Shown here piece after piece: positions 32,934 through 45,650 of a stretch of 64,000 bases of DNA. The translations under genes and the position numbers were made by a program. Source of the DNA: Klebsormidium nitens (taxonomy: Eukaryota; Streptophyta; Klebsormidiophyceae; Klebsormidiales; Klebsormidiaceae); NCBI GenBank assembly GCA_000708835.1, contig DF237220.1, positions 1 through 64,000 on the forward strand. The letters run 5' to 3'. Positions within the stretch are counted from its first letter, which is position 1. Every line of letters begins with the position of its first letter. Under the pieces are notes generated by a model. That model ran no database searches and had not been told where the DNA came from. It saw nothing but the letters and a program-made list of their open reading frames with translations.

Positions 32934-34525
32934 GCGAAACAGTTCTTATGCGGGACTGAGTCATTGTGCAAGGGTTGCCATAAAAGGTTCCTGCTGCTCC
33001 AGATGTACATCCAACCCAAACAAAACCTTGAGATGTTGCCTTTGAAAGCGTCGTTGTTTTGGTGTTCCAAAAAATCTACAGTTTGAAACCATTCCGAATC
33101 TTGTTACTCCTCTTTATATCACCCTATCAAGCTTGAAGGGGAGCTTGATGAGTCGTGGAACTTCATGCGTATGCCAATATGCGGCTTTGGATGCTAGCCA
33201 ACCCCTCACAGGTGATCTTCTCATGACATGTACCGGCCGGTGGTTGAAGTCGAAGGTTTCGCACATGTTCACATGTGCCATTTGGTGATCGTGTTGCCTA
33301 ATGGATGTTATATCATGTTACTCTGTGCACGTTGCAAGATGTCGTAATCAAAATTCATGAGCATTGTAATGTGTAGCGTCGTGCTGGCCTAACGTCATGC
33401 CAAGAAGTGAACTATTTATCTGCATAAGCAAATCGTGCACCCTCGCGGCCACGATGATCTCTTTTCGTACTCGACGATGCGGCCCCCGCCTTCTCGAGTG
33501 GAATGTCGGGTGGCCGCCATGAATCTTGGTAGCCAAAGTCTGAGTCGATCGTCGATTTAAGGAGACCCTCATCCGACGGCCCAGGCGGAATCTACTACCC
33601 GGTATCACTTGATTGCAGCATCGACCGTCCACATACTTCTCGGTTTCTGGTTGACTTCGGGCATGTTAACTAAGGACTGTGCTCGGAGGGAAAACAAAAT
33701 TACAAATTTTAACCCTAGAAATGACAGGCTCGGCACCCGTACCCACCCTAACCACCAAACGACCAAACCAACCCCACCCGTACCCCGGGCCCCTTCCTTA
33801 ATCAAGTGGCCCAGCCAATTTTCGCGTCCACGTGTAGTGGCTCGATCTTTCACACCAGACTTTATATTCTCTTGCTTTGGTGTAGTTTCTGGGTAAGACG
33901 TGCCTGGTGAAGCTTGTTTTGGGGCATTTAACCAGGCACTACGGTAACCAGGTTCTGAATATTTAATATGGAAACACACAAATCCACCTTGGCATGGTGT
34001 TAAAACGTCGTGCTGCTTCACAAACTGGCGGGAAATTTGAATTTGAATATTTGCTTTTTATCTGTAGACTCTACTGTAGAGTTGCATGGAGTCTGGCCCA
34101 TCTCCACGTGACTCAGGATGAAGTCGGAGTGACGATGATGCATGAGACTCCTTAGGGCGGCAATTTGAGTTGGGCAGTGCCAAGCATTGAGCAAATGCTG
34201 GGAGCAATGCTTTTGAAGACAATTGCTGGACACCATGCTCCAACCTGCAGACCACCGGTACCTTTGAAACTGCCTGATTGATCGACTGGGGAAACCTCAG
34301 ACATAGAAGGGCAGGCGCCAGGAGGCAATCCTTTGCGGACACAGCTGCTCTGGGTCATTCAGTTCATTTTGACCAGGGCAAAGAGCCACATTCCTGTGTT
34401 GAATCGAGGTTGATGCACAACACCAACAGTTGACTTGGTGAGAGAGCAGGCAGAATACTGCATGTGCTGAGGTTTCTATGTTGAAAAGCGAGACTTGCTG
34501 AAAATACCTGCAAGACTGGGGCACA
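32934..34525. other. Gap between FKBP and HMG-box genes (same strand)
   Basis: This contains the FKBP 3' UTR and the HMG-box promoter. No coding sequence is supported. There is a small foldback (GTGCCTGGT at 33900-33908, ACCAGGCAC at 33931-33939), a C-rich tract near 33740-33795 and an ACCGGCCGGT palindrome near 33234. Confidence 0.45.
33900..33939. repeat. Small inverted repeat, 9-bp arms
   Basis: GTGCCTGGT and ACCAGGCAC form a perfect 9-bp stem with a 22-base loop, upstream of the HMG-box gene. Confidence 0.7.
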
Positions 34526-37032
34526 ATGAAAGAAGCAGCAGATGGGGATAATTCTGCTGTAACGACGAAAAAGCGAGTACTGGAGGACATTGATGGAGCA
34601 ACCCAACTACTGAAACGCGGGCCCGGTGGTAGCAGCTTCATGACTTGGTAAACTCCTTGTACTTACCGAAAAAAATTAGGCTTTGGCAATCTGTCAAGCC
34701 GTAATAGCTGAGCGATTTTCATAGAAAACCTTTCTACGCTCTGCCAGTTAAGTGAAGATTGCATCGAGAAGAATTCTTTAGCAACAGTATGTTGCCGCAA
34801 AGCATGTGCCAGTGTTTGACCACCAGTGCAGCGCAATTGTGGCGCAGAACCAACTATACCTAACCCAGTGGATGCCTGCATGATTTGAACTTTGTTTTTA
34901 CTGATCCTGAGGGGTTGAATAGCGCTTGCAGCTGGCAGGAGACCTTGTGTAGCCAGATAGTTGATATGCTGCCTTTGTTCAGGCTTGCGCTGCTAACCTA
35001 CTTACTGTTGGTCATGCTTTCAGCGACAATTGCCAGAAGAATATTGCATGTGCAATCTTTGATCTTCATCGATGCGGTGATGCAAAGCTCAGAGAGGAGC
35101 AGATTGGTAAGTACCTGCTTGACAGTAAACCAGGTGTTACAATCTGATCACTGCAGTTCACAACATCCCCGTATCCTGCTGCTCACAAAGATTGAGGGTA
35201 GCAAAACTGCAGTTCACAACATCCCCGTATCCTGTTGCTCACAAAGAGTGAGGTTGGCGAAAAGCAGAAATGTGCAATGGTGCTGCTGAAAGGGATCCCC
35301 CTCCAGTCATTCGTTGCTGGATACGTTCTACACGGATATGCTCACGGCTGTCTTCCCTGACCTGAAGCCCTCTGACAGGTTCTTTTCTTTCTTCAGCGCG
35401 GTGGGCCAAAGCTGATATGGAACACAAGAAGAGAATCCTAGAGTAAGTGGCGCTGGAGATATCGTCTGAGGCTCAACAGCTATGCTGAAGTCATCCCGCT
35501 GCTTTCTATAAGGGGAGTTGCTGCATAAATCATTTGCTCCTCACTAGCAACAGAATGGAGATTTCAAGCTGAACTTTTGTGTACCTGCAGAGAACAAAAA
35601 CGGCTCAAGGACAGCAATGGGAAAGCTGACAAGCAGCGCAAGGTCCCTGAGAAAGAGTCCAAGAAACTCGCAAAGAAAGAGAAGGAGGCCCGAGATCCAA
35701 ACCTGCCGAAGAAGCCACCATCGAGCTACATGTTGTTCATGTGAGCAACTTGCTCATATTCACAGTTTTCCCGTTATTGAGCTGGTCACCGAGGGGATCA
35801 AGATGTGCAGCGAGTCCGCATACTGTACTGCACGCGGCATGGTATGTCTGGCTACGCGGGGCACCGCAAAGAAAACTGTACGAACGTGAACTTAGACAGG
35901 TCATGGGCCGAAACCTGCGACGCTTGTGGTTTTGGGGAGATATAACGTCTGATTTCACCATGGCATGCAGGAACGACTTCAGGCCAAGATTTAAGGAGGA
36001 GAATCCAGATGTTCGGGGCGTAACAGAGGTTAGTTGAGCTTTGGATGTTGAATCTTTCATGAATTGCGCACGTTACAGCTCTAGCACTCGAGTTTCTAGA
36101 AAACTGGCAGCTTCTTCCGTCTGTTGGGTTCCTTTCTTGGAAGCATGCCTTTTGGGGAACGTCCATTTCAATGCAGGACCAGGTTGAAGCCAGTAACCAC
36201 AAGTGAGATCAACTGATTGCACGATCTTCTTCTCTCTTATTCCTTTCTTCGTACTCTCTATCTCCTCCCCTTCTTCATCCCCGGCTGCTCAGTTCCTATC
36301 TGGCTGTTGAGCTTGCAAGTTCATGACAAATCAAAGCCTCAGTTTGAAACTTGAAGCAGTGTGCCATAGTTCTTCAGTAGACTGCCTTACTTTGGGCAGA
36401 GACAGGCTGCCGTTTGCAAGAAGAATTCGTCAGCAATTCAGGTCAGCTTTTCTTGGAGTTCGCTAGTGCGTCGGAAACAAAGACATGATGGACCTCACTG
36501 TGGGACGTGCCTGACCAGACTTTCTGGCCTGATTTTGAACGGGGAGCCTGTAATTTGCAGGGAGCAAAAGCTGGTGGGGCAAGGTGGAAAAGTATGTCAG
36601 AGGAGGAGAAGAAGCCCTACATGGAGGAAGCAGCCAAACTGAAGGCTGCATATGCAGAGCAAATACGACTCTTCAAAACGTCTAAGGTGAGCCGGCAACC
36701 TCAAGAAATCTGAGCCGATTGATCATCCTAAAGCGGGTATCAAGAGTTGTTTTTAAGCAGCTGCACAAAGAAGTTGATTGGTTGGACTAAGCAGCCTTGG
36801 CCGAAACTCATTGTTCAAGCATGCTGAATATGCAACAGGTCCGTACTAGAGGATACTCACCGTCAAAAAGCAATAACTTTTCTTTGTTTGACTATTTGAT
36901 CTACCATCGATCAACACAAAACCTCTCTTGTCATGTCAGGGCTTGCCAGCTCCTGAGGACGAGAAGGAAAATGCAACTCCCGAGCCTGCCCTGGAGGACA
37001 GGGACGAGCAGGAGCCAGTGGCCGAAGCGTAG
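34526..37032 (+). CDS. HMG-box protein with N-terminal CxxC...HxC motif (plant HMGB-like)
   Basis: Seven exons: 34526-34647, 35024-35106, 35397-35442, 35591-35740, 35971-36028, 36561-36686 and 36940-37032 (225 aa, phases close). The N-terminus ends KRGPGGSSFMT and continues across the first intron into CDNCQKNIACAIFDLHRC, a putative zinc-binding CxxC...HxC motif found in a subset of plant HMG-box proteins. A Lys-rich basic helix (KKLAKKEKEARD) leads into a single HMG box at about residues 120-190 (PNLPKKPPSSYMLFMNDFRP, then GARWKSMSEEEKKPYMEEA). The tail is acidic and short (APEDEKENATPEPALEDRDE). HMG boxes bind and bend the DNA minor groove, so this is likely an architectural chromatin protein in the nucleus. 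Intron 2 holds a tandem duplication. Confidence 0.92.
35150..35252. repeat. Tandem direct repeat, unit about 56 bp, two copies
   Basis: The segment beginning ACTGCAGTTCACAACATCCC at 35150 recurs at 35206 with very few changes. It is inside intron 2 of the HMG-box gene. Confidence 0.88.
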
Positions 37033-38662
37033 TCGAAGTTGTGAGCTTGGTGGGTACGCTTCCATCATACTCTCTCCAGGCCGTTGTGCGGGTGCTTTAC
37101 CTCGGTCAGTTCTCAACGTTATATGTTACGTTACAAATCGAACGCTGTGTTGGAATTTCTGACGCCTATGGGCTCTCGACAGCGGGTGAGTTGTGCTTTG
37201 CAGGTCGAATATTGCACTCGCTGAATTCTCGACGTTTTGGCCATAAGCCGTTTGTCTCTGCTTTTGAGGACTTACCAACAAAAAGGTGACACGTTAGCGG
37301 TGCCACTTAGCTTGATGTCTTTCGGCAGATTCCAGCCCTCATTGGAACACAAAATTGACACCGTATATAGCCCGTTCCTAGCAGGTATACACGACAGTTT
37401 GTGCATGGCTTCTTGCACATCACGATGTGATCGGACAGGGTCCTGTCACTACTTGTAGCTATCAGCCTCTCAAACGGCTGTGATGTAAAAGATGTAAAAG
37501 AGCTTTACTCCAATTGCGATGAAAAGGCTGTGCGTGGCCAAGCAAGTGGGTGCGCTGCACAGCTTTCCATGAATATCAAGTGGCACATTGAAATGCCAAG
37601 GAGCGGATTCAATTCGTGCAAATGGAACATACGTAACATGCATTTATTATGTGCGTGACCGAAACAATCCCCCTTCGGAGTACGACCGGCGAGTAAAACC
37701 CAAAACCATATTATGTAGCTCCAAGCTGAGTATGACATGCGTACGTAGATTGCTTCACACAAGTTGAAAAAGCCGCAGATGAGAGATTGGTACTTGTAAC
37801 GTATGCAATATATATGCACGCACGGGTCGCACTGACGGCTATGCCAGTATATATTATGATTCCGCTAGCTGCATGACAGAAGTTTAAGCTTGTTACAGTG
37901 TTAGCTAGTTGCAGTTCACGCGCTGACGGGTTAGTATAGCCATATTAGTAACCATATTGCATGCAGTCACTGGTCATCATAGATCACGCATCTCAACTTA
38001 CAAGATTTAAAGCGAATGGCCTTATAAGCATGCATTTGAGCAGATTAAGCTGAGTGCAACGTACGCGTGACTTTATGTATAATAAGCAAAAACTAAAAAG
38101 AACTCAAGCACTGAAATATATTACCGGCCTCTTTGTAAACCTCAACGTGATCATCTTGATTGTTCCCTTTCCTGTACATCATTGTACTGAGAATCATGTC
38201 CCATGCTCATATGAACTAGATCCGGAGTCGTTATATACACACAAGATTCGACCGACATGTTTGCGCCTAGGTCGCTATATGTCGCTCAATCTCTAGGTCG
38301 ACTTGCAATAGCGACTGAGATCGGACCTTTCATGAGGCGATCTCCATTTTGTTTTGATGAATTAGGTTTGCAGATGCCGCCCACTGAACCTCGCCGTTGT
38401 ATATGCTTACAGACACCCGCACATGCCGAAGTGAACGAGCTCCACCACGCATTCTCCAAGTCAGAGCAACGCAGTGATTGTCACCAAAAGCAAAAACCTT
38501 CCGTCGTATCTTTCTTCCAAGTTCAGTCACTGGGCTAGCATTCAAGGCGCGCCACAAAACATGTGAATCCTCCAATTTGCACGGCAAAAATTCTCTAAAG
38601 CTGCACTCAACCTGCTGCAACTTCATCAAACTCAATGAAAGGAGCGACACCAAACGACATCC
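37033..38662. other. Gene-free convergent gap D, palindrome-rich in its middle part
   Basis: The gap lies between the HMG-box and HHL1 3' ends. No coding sequence is supported. GATGTAAAAGATGTAAAA near 37482 contains two TGTAA words, the polyadenylation signal of many chlorophytes, but it lies 450 bp past the stop. From about 37690 to 38330 the sequence is AT-leaning with many GCATGC, GCTAGC and TATATA words. Confidence 0.45.
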
Positions 38663-40867
38663 TCAACTCGAGGTGCTTGACGCAGTCCCAGATGATTTCG
38701 AGAAGAGACCCTTGATCTTGTCCACCACGTTCGTGAGCTCCTCCTTGGGAGGAATCTGCATGGCCAGGATAGAAGCAGCGGTAATAAGCATCCCCTCAGG
38801 AGGTTACCCGGACGATCTGGCTGGATGAGCAACGAAACGATAAAGCTTCAACCATCCATAGCATGAAAAGTGAAGCGGCTTAGAAGCAACCGCTGGCTTG
38901 CGGACCGAGAACTAACCGACCGCTCTCTCAATGAAGCCAACGACAGTTCTCGTCCAGACAGAGTCTTTTGCTCAAGAGAGCCGTTTGTCTTTTTTTCCGA
39001 AATACTGCAACTTCAATCTTGCTAAGTGACGGAATTAGCAAGGTGCTTACTCTTGTAACGCCAACCCCCATCATTGACTCTCGCGGCTTGTCCTTATCCT
39101 GAAAGGACGAAGAATGTAAGCTATCGTATTTTGGATCAAATTCGGAGTCTCTTATATGACAATGAAACAAGGACGAATCCAGGAGTAGATTGGATGACTT
39201 TTAGGGCGAGCCGGTCCATGCCAGGAAGTACGAGCTCAGTTGCGCCTTGCTCATAGTCCATCTGACAGCCCACTGACACCTCAGGAAGCCCAGTCAGAGC
39301 TGGCTACCAGACCCTCCCTCCTTTAAGAACTTCTATGTCACTGATAACTCAAGCTCTCTACTCGACCAAAGTTAAGCACGGTGCTTCTTATGATCGACAT
39401 AGAGCAGAGTCTACAAACTCCGTGAGGGCGGGTAACAGTGGGTTCGGAGACACTTACAGCAACTTTGTAGGCAAACTCGTAGCCTTTAGCCTCTTTTAGA
39501 ATGGGGTACTGCCGAACGGCGGCTTTGATTACTTCTTTTGGGTCCTGGCAAAAGAGACAACAACCATCATCTGACATGCTGCTGTTAGAAACTGGTAACA
39601 ACATCAAGTTGATCTTTTGCGAAAGACCAAGATCGGGCAAGCCTTCACAAGGGATTGAGAAACACAGAGTAATGAGCAAAATGCAGAAAGCAGTGTAAGC
39701 CCATCAAGGAACCGCGGAGACTTCCTAGGCTGCTTCTCGCTCTTGTTTAGCTGCAACTGGAGCCTCTCTGTTTGCTGGGTATGGACTTACGCCTTTGTAG
39801 ATGGCTCCGGCGATGTTCCGTGTGAGCGTGTTCTGGAAGATCTTTTTGCCAAAGTCGCTTTTCATTTGTGATAGCATGCCCTGCGCTTGCGTCCCCCCAT
39901 CGATGATGCTCAGGGGGAACCACTCGGGAATCTGCCAAGGAGCCATGGCAGATATTCTCACTTTCTTTACTTGACCCCGCACTTGAGTGGCCGCATCAAA
40001 TATTGTCCAGAATACTTGCTGGTGACACTACACAACAGGAGAGTATCCAAAAGTGGCGATGAGGCGATGCATAAGGTCGTAAGCTCCAAAGGTCAACAAG
40101 AAGATGCCCAATGAAGTGCATTGTTGACATGCTTTGTAAGTCATGACTCACACGTTTCCTGCATGAGTTGCACGCATCTCCGGTGTTTTAAAACTGCGCC
40201 AAAAGCCGTTGACCTTTACATGCTGGAATGCCTTTTCTGTCTGGCTGGGCTAAGTACAGGTGTGTATATGACCGAGTGCTTGATAGACTGTCCAGCAGAA
40301 CCTCCCCTTCCTGAAAGCTTTGACACCTTCACACAGTCAAAAACGTCGCTGAAAACACCATCATTGACTACCAAGCAAGTAGTTGCCAACTTGCACCGGA
40401 TGGAACCGCGAGCTACGGCATTGCTTAGAAGCGCCAATGGAGGCCACATTGCAGAGACAAGATGAATGACAGAAAATGGGCAGGGTATGCATAGATGCCA
40501 GCGGGATTCTTACCGCTCCTCCCGTGGCCCTGACAAACAAGATGAACTTGGGGTTGTCGTCGGCGCCAAAGTCGATGGGTGGTGGCCCTTGCTGGGCAGT
40601 CCCTCCCGGCCCTCTGCCCCCGTTGTTGAATCGGCTCCGCTTGGCGGCTCTCACCTGCAACTGTCCAACGCACGGGCAAGCGGCATCTGGGCTGGAAGGG
40701 GGGCCAAAAGCAGTGTGCAGAGGAGACTGGACGCGCAGGGCTGGACGACCCACAAACGAAGAGGAGACCAGACCTGGGCGGGCCGCCACATGAGATTGCT
40801 GAGCGCCTGCAAAGGAAGCGGCGGCTAGAACGTGGCCCGTGACAGGAGCCGCACAAGTGCTGGCCAT
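38663..40867 (-). CDS. HHL1: HHL1-like thylakoid protein (hypersensitive to high light 1)
   Basis: Six exons in translation order: 40514-40867, 39791-39931, 39458-39544, 39199-39261, 39051-39098 and 38663-38755 (261 aa, phases close). The start is the ATG at 40867 (MASTCAAPVTG), giving a Ser/Ala-rich chloroplast transit peptide ending near QVRAAK. The conserved core reads NPKFILFVRA, EWFPLSIIDGGTQAQ, KKIFQNTLTRNIAGAIYK, DPKEVIKAAVRQYPILKEA, YEFAYKV and, after two short exons, IPPKEELTNVVDKIKGLF. This order matches land-plant HHL1, which associates with photosystem II and with LQY1 and protects PSII repair under high light. Exons 4 and 5 are short and variable in the family, so their borders are less certain; exon 4 needs a GTCATC donor. 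It is head-to-head with MOC1, another plastid gene. Confidence 0.87.
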
Positions 40868-41599
40868 CGTCGGTTGTATCGTGCTCGATCCGACAAGCAC
40901 TTACAGCATTCAAACGTTGCAGGCTCCTGGCTCTAGGACTGTACAGACGGCGCCCCTGGGCACGAGGCAGAGGCGTTTTCCGGAGGCGAAGTTGTTTCCC
41001 AGCTGAGGAGTAGACTGTAGAACACGTGGCAGCATGTCAACCAGCTGTGGTCCCGGGTGGGTCGCCCCCAGCTTCAAAGTGCACGGGCTACGGTAGGCAT
41101 ACCGTCCAGCGCTAAAAGGTGACCGCGGAGGGGAGAACTCAACAACTAGCTAGGCATGTCTTGTAAGTTGTAGTAGTACACGCACTCGTCTTCTCTGAAA
41201 CTCTGAAAGGAGAGACCGCGCAGCAGATTGCGATCGGACGCTGTGCTCTTCTGCTTTATCATGTATGGCAATGCCATCGCCACTCGTGGGCTGCCATGAT
41301 GGGCACCATACCGAGCGCTCTCTCAAAGATGCTCTCAACGAGCCTTGAGGCCTGAGTAGTGAATGAAGCAGCGTTGAACTTTGAAGATGATTGTGTGTGC
41401 TAAGGGGCTATTGAAACCTTTTCAACGCTGCTTTGCAGCCGATGAGATTGCTTCTGTCAAGCTGCAAGTAAAGCACACATAGTCTCATGTGCACTTCCAA
41501 CATCTTCAAGTTCTCTGGGGCTACATTCAATCAAGCACTGTAGCACATGGTTTCAAATTTCATGTTGCATTTTTGAAAGTATTGGCTGGTTAGATAAGA
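40868..41599. promoter_or_regulatory. Divergent promoter region between HHL1 and MOC1
   Basis: This 732-bp gap separates two chloroplast-targeted genes transcribed in opposite directions, so their promoters share this space. No strong named motif is seen. Confidence 0.5.
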
Positions 41600-44347
41600 A
41601 TGCTAGCAGCCACGTCCTTGCGAATCCTGGGTCTCAGGAAAGGATCTGGCGGCTGTGTAAAGTTGAACGCAATGATCACTACACCGGCGATGCTTTCTGG
41701 GCAACAGTTGTTAATCCCAGTGGGTGCAACAGTGGCCCAAGCAAAATTGGGTTCCTTGATTGGTGCTCCTCCCCAATCTTATGCACCACCCTCAAGGATG
41801 GTCTCCATTGAGGCCCAACTGATCCAACTGAGCGTCGTTCTTTCCAAGACGGGACGTCGATCAAGCATTTTGGATTCAATGCCTACCCTCCACCCTCGTT
41901 CATACCTGTGTCAGGCCACGGTGGTTGACTCAGCTGCTGAAGAGCAGGTGATGGAGGACGCGTCCGGAACGGGCTGTGGTGGTGGTGGCACAGCAGTGCC
42001 AAGAAAAAAGCAGAGAGCAAAGGGCAGAGCCGATGACGGTGAGCTTCAAATGCAGGGGGCGCTTGCTTTGCCCCATGTTATGAGGCAGGTATGCAGGTGC
42101 AGGTATGAAAACATACATCTTTCGCAACTGTCCTGAGGTTTGATGTTCCTTGTGCCGCAAGGTCTCTGAACTGCATTCCTCGTCATGACACTGGAGCAAG
42201 ACTATGACATAGCCTGTTATGGGGGACATCTAAGGTTGTCATTTTTGGAATCTGCAGCAGTATCTGCTAAAAGACCTGGAAGAAAGGTCAAAGAGAAGCC
42301 TGCCGCTTTGCCAGCCCACGACTCTGGGGTGAGCCCCTTACGTCCCAAAATCGTGTGTACATATCAAGCGCAGGCAGCAATCCCAGCTGACCACGCTGTA
42401 GGGTACGCAATAGCCAAAAGGTCTGCTTCTTCAAAGATTGTATTTGAAAGCAGCGAGATTGTTGAAATCGCTCCTGAAGCTCAACGTTCAAGCTCTGCTT
42501 CTTGTTTGTATGCTGGCCATATAGAGGCATGCTATCTTTGTGTAGCAGAGAAATCAGAAGCCACCTTCCGTTTCCTGATGGAGAGCTTTTGTTGCGCAAA
42601 TGGTGCTTCCATGACTGGTGGCCTTGGTTTGCAGGCAGGAGATGAAGTGAACGAGGAGCTAGACTCGTTCCTCATTCCAAATACTTCTCCCGCTCCTGTG
42701 GTCTTTGGTCCTGCGTCCATGGTCCTGGGAGTAGACCCTGACATTGGCGGGGCGCTGGCAGTGCTCCGCGGATCAGTGGAGGAAACGCACGCCCAAGTGA
42801 GACAAGCCAGCCTCAACTGCAGTTGAGGCAAAGCCCGCATTGTTGGCAAAGCCCGCATCAACTGACTTCGAGCTTGTATTTTCCTGACGCTTTTGAGAAT
42901 CCTTAACCCTTTGAGCTGCTCCGTGATGGAAATGAACCTACCACCATGTTTGACTCCTTCAAGAGAGCAAAGCAGTCTGAGTCAGCGCCAACCTGTGCTA
43001 TGTCAGGTTTTGGACGTCCCAATCCTTCATGTCAAGATTGGAGCCACCATGCGGCGGCGGCATGACCCTGGCGCCATGGCAGCGATGGTCAGGGAACTGC
43101 AGCCGCCACCAGAAACGGTGGTGTACATCGAGCAGCCACGGCCCTTCCCGCTGGATGGGAAGCAGGTGAGAGGACGTCCAGAAGCGGGTCTCAAGAAGCT
43201 TGGTTGTCAAAGTATTCTCACGAAAGACGTCACCTTTGATGCTCTTGCCTGCTCAACCAACATTCAGCAGCATCGCGCACACTGAAGACCCTTGATTCTC
43301 TCTATTCCGTGTGTATCCGTTGGGCTCCTGTCCTGTACGATTCACTTGGTCATCAAGGCAACTAGTGTCTTGTTCTTGTACGGCTCGGTTGATTTCGTCG
43401 AAGAGCGAAGATATTTAACCATCCGCTGATTGCACGTCAGTACTTGGAGAAGTCTACTTTGGATCTACTTTGAATTAGATTTGCAATGTTAATGAGTCCT
43501 TACGGACGGACCCTTTTCCTCCAAACCTTTGTCTTAAGGATCCTCCCTTTTGATCTGATTCGTGCTCTTCACCACGAGCGCTTCGTGTTAAAAGTTGGGG
43601 TCAGCATGCTCTGACGAAGCCCTGCTGGAATACATACACATGTGTGCTACTCAAAACGGTCGTCGGATGGTCGTCCGTGCTCTCCTCCCCCTGCATCGCC
43701 CCCCGTCCTTGCGTCGCAGGGCTGGTACAGTGCGGGGTACGGCTTCGGCGTGTGGATGGGCGTGCTGCACGCGCTGCAGCTGCAGGTGGTCCCCGTGCAC
43801 CCCGCCAACTGGAAGCGCGCGCTGGGCCTCGCAGGCAGGGGGGTCACCAAAGATGACAGCCGGGAGCTGGCCGTCAGGACTTTTCCCTCCTTGCTCAAGG
43901 AGCTCAAACGGAAAAAGGATCACGGTGAGGACTACGCGATGCACCCCTGCGTGGTTTTCTAGAAATCCTTCTAGCTTGCGGCTGTTGAGAGCACTCAAGG
44001 AGGTGTGAAGGTCGCATCACCGCTTCTGTCGTCAGCATGCGAAACGCTTCGTACGTTGTCTACCCACCGTTCTTGGTATGCGCTGTGATCCTTAAGATTT
44101 TGCTGCTGAGGTATTCGGAGGCTCTTTGCAACATTGCCACTGTTCTTTCCTCCCTGCTCGTCAAGGAGTAGAGTGGCTTTGCAAAAATCCAGTCATACTT
44201 TTTCTGGGTCGTTTTTCAGGTCGCGCCGAAGCGCTACTCATTGCCCAGCATGGGCGAATGCTTGCTGCCAATCTGAAACCCCTCCAACGCGTCCCCCCTG
44301 ACACTGACAGTGCACCCGCCGAAGATAAAGCACTGATCTTAGCCTAA
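41600..44347 (+). CDS. MOC1: MOC1-like chloroplast Holliday-junction resolvase
   Basis: Six exons: 41600-42038, 42258-42328, 42635-42796, 43007-43165, 43720-43924 and 44220-44347 (387 aa, phases close). The start MLAATSLRILGLRKGSGG is transit-peptide-like. A basic linker with nuclear-like KKQRAKGR and KRPGRKVKEK runs up to the catalytic core. The RuvC/RNase-H fold carries acidic residues at D204 (VLGVDPDIGGALAVL), E266 (TVVYIEQPRPFP) and D344/E349 (KKDHGRAEALL), plus the GWYSAGYGFGVWMGVL and VHPANWKRALGL blocks seen in MOC1. MOC1 cuts four-way junctions symmetrically in plastid DNA and lets nucleoids separate at chloroplast division. The catalytic set is complete, so the protein is probably active. 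It converges on NUP88. Confidence 0.92.
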
Positions 44348-45650
44348 CCAGATTGGGTCTTTGCAATTATGCGAGGGGTCGGAAGGTCGTCGATTTTGAC
44401 ATGCGTACGTTAGCTGTCGGAGGATCTGTTGCTGCCATCCCAGTCTATATTAAGCAGAAATATGGACGATCCCTATTGCGGGTCAGCATGCGGAAGCGCT
44501 GGATGCCGACCTGATTCGAAATAAACAGAGCAGGTACGTGACAGATGCTTTCTCCGTACATCTCAGCATTTTATGAGCTGGCAACCCGGCAATCATGTTC
44601 GCAGTCTCTTTTGAGCGAACATGCAACACACGATCATTGCTCTTTGATCGATGATCGCCAGCGCTCGCTAGCTCATGCATGCTACAGAATTAAAGCAAGT
44701 GGCTTATTACTAAGTGGTGCCAATTACAGCAATGGTACAATTTCTGATCGCGCATCGCGCGTGCAGGCTGCAACTGAACTAGCGGCCGGCCATGTACGCG
44801 CACAGTACAGAAGGAACCTATCACTGTGCATGCACTTTATCCCTATATGAAACGACATGGGGTCCAATCAGATGCCGGCCGGGACGGTCTTCTATATATA
44901 CACTCATATGTTCGAGGATTTATCTCTAGGGCAACTTGCAAGGGCCGTACTTTGCAGCTCGCTAATTCGGATCACGTCGGGCCTGGGGTGCATGCCGCAA
45001 TGATATTCTCAAGGCACATTCTATGTAGCCATCTCGAATCTTGTCATTAGGAGGATCACAACCAAATATTCTCATGTGCCAAACCCCTATGACAGATCAG
45101 CGCGGTGTACAAACAAAGCACATCGGCATGATGCACGCCATGCATGGGAATGGATTGCATGCATATCACGGATTGTGTAGGCGCCCCATGAGGACATTTT
45201 GGCAGCTCATCCACAACCACCGAGTCCCCTAGGCCGTGTTCTTTTTTGCACAATTCTGCAGCCGTCCTTCAACGCAAGACATGTCGTTCTTTTCGGTGTA
45301 CGCTCTCCTCGAGAAGATGAACCTACACGGACCGAGATAAGAGGTAAGCACGAGATCGAGGCAGGTTCAGGATGCGGTCCAATGCTATGGTGGTGCAAAG
45401 GCCAAACTTGTTTGCGGTTCGAAAGGCCCTGACGAGGGCCGTGTCAGCGATAACGCCGTTCAACCAAGCGCCTCGATGCCAGTGCGGCATTGCTGCCAGT
45501 CACATCTGCAACTTTTGGACTTTGGGGCGGCGTACTCGATGTCTAGCCGTGCTAGGGAAACGGTCTGCTGGACTTTCAAGGACGTGTTGCGATCGAGTCA
45601 AAGAGCAGCGGCTTAAGGGAATGACGGAATTTGCATATCCTCGTTGCAAT
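44348..45650. other. Gene-free convergent gap E, palindrome-rich
   Basis: The gap lies between MOC1 and the 3' end of NUP88. No coding sequence is supported, though a last short NUP88 exon could lie at its right edge. The sequence carries many short palindromes (GCGGCCGGCC near 44783, GCATGC, CATGCATG, TATATATA). Confidence 0.45.

Noticed and set aside
33121-33198. Plus-strand ORF ending that resembled an FKBP tail (KLEGELDES)
   Set aside because: No usable AG in the correct phase; the exon at 32906-32933 gives the family C-terminus GTQVKLVEG with the right phase.
33740-33795. C-rich tract with CACCCTAACCACC, also seen inverted near 46260-46290
   Set aside because: The shared part is only about 13 bp and the flanks do not align, so I do not call a repeat family or an interstitial telomere.
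34885-35289. 134-codon plus-strand ORF in the HMG-box gene
   Set aside because: It overlaps HMG exon 2 in another frame and runs into the intron duplication.
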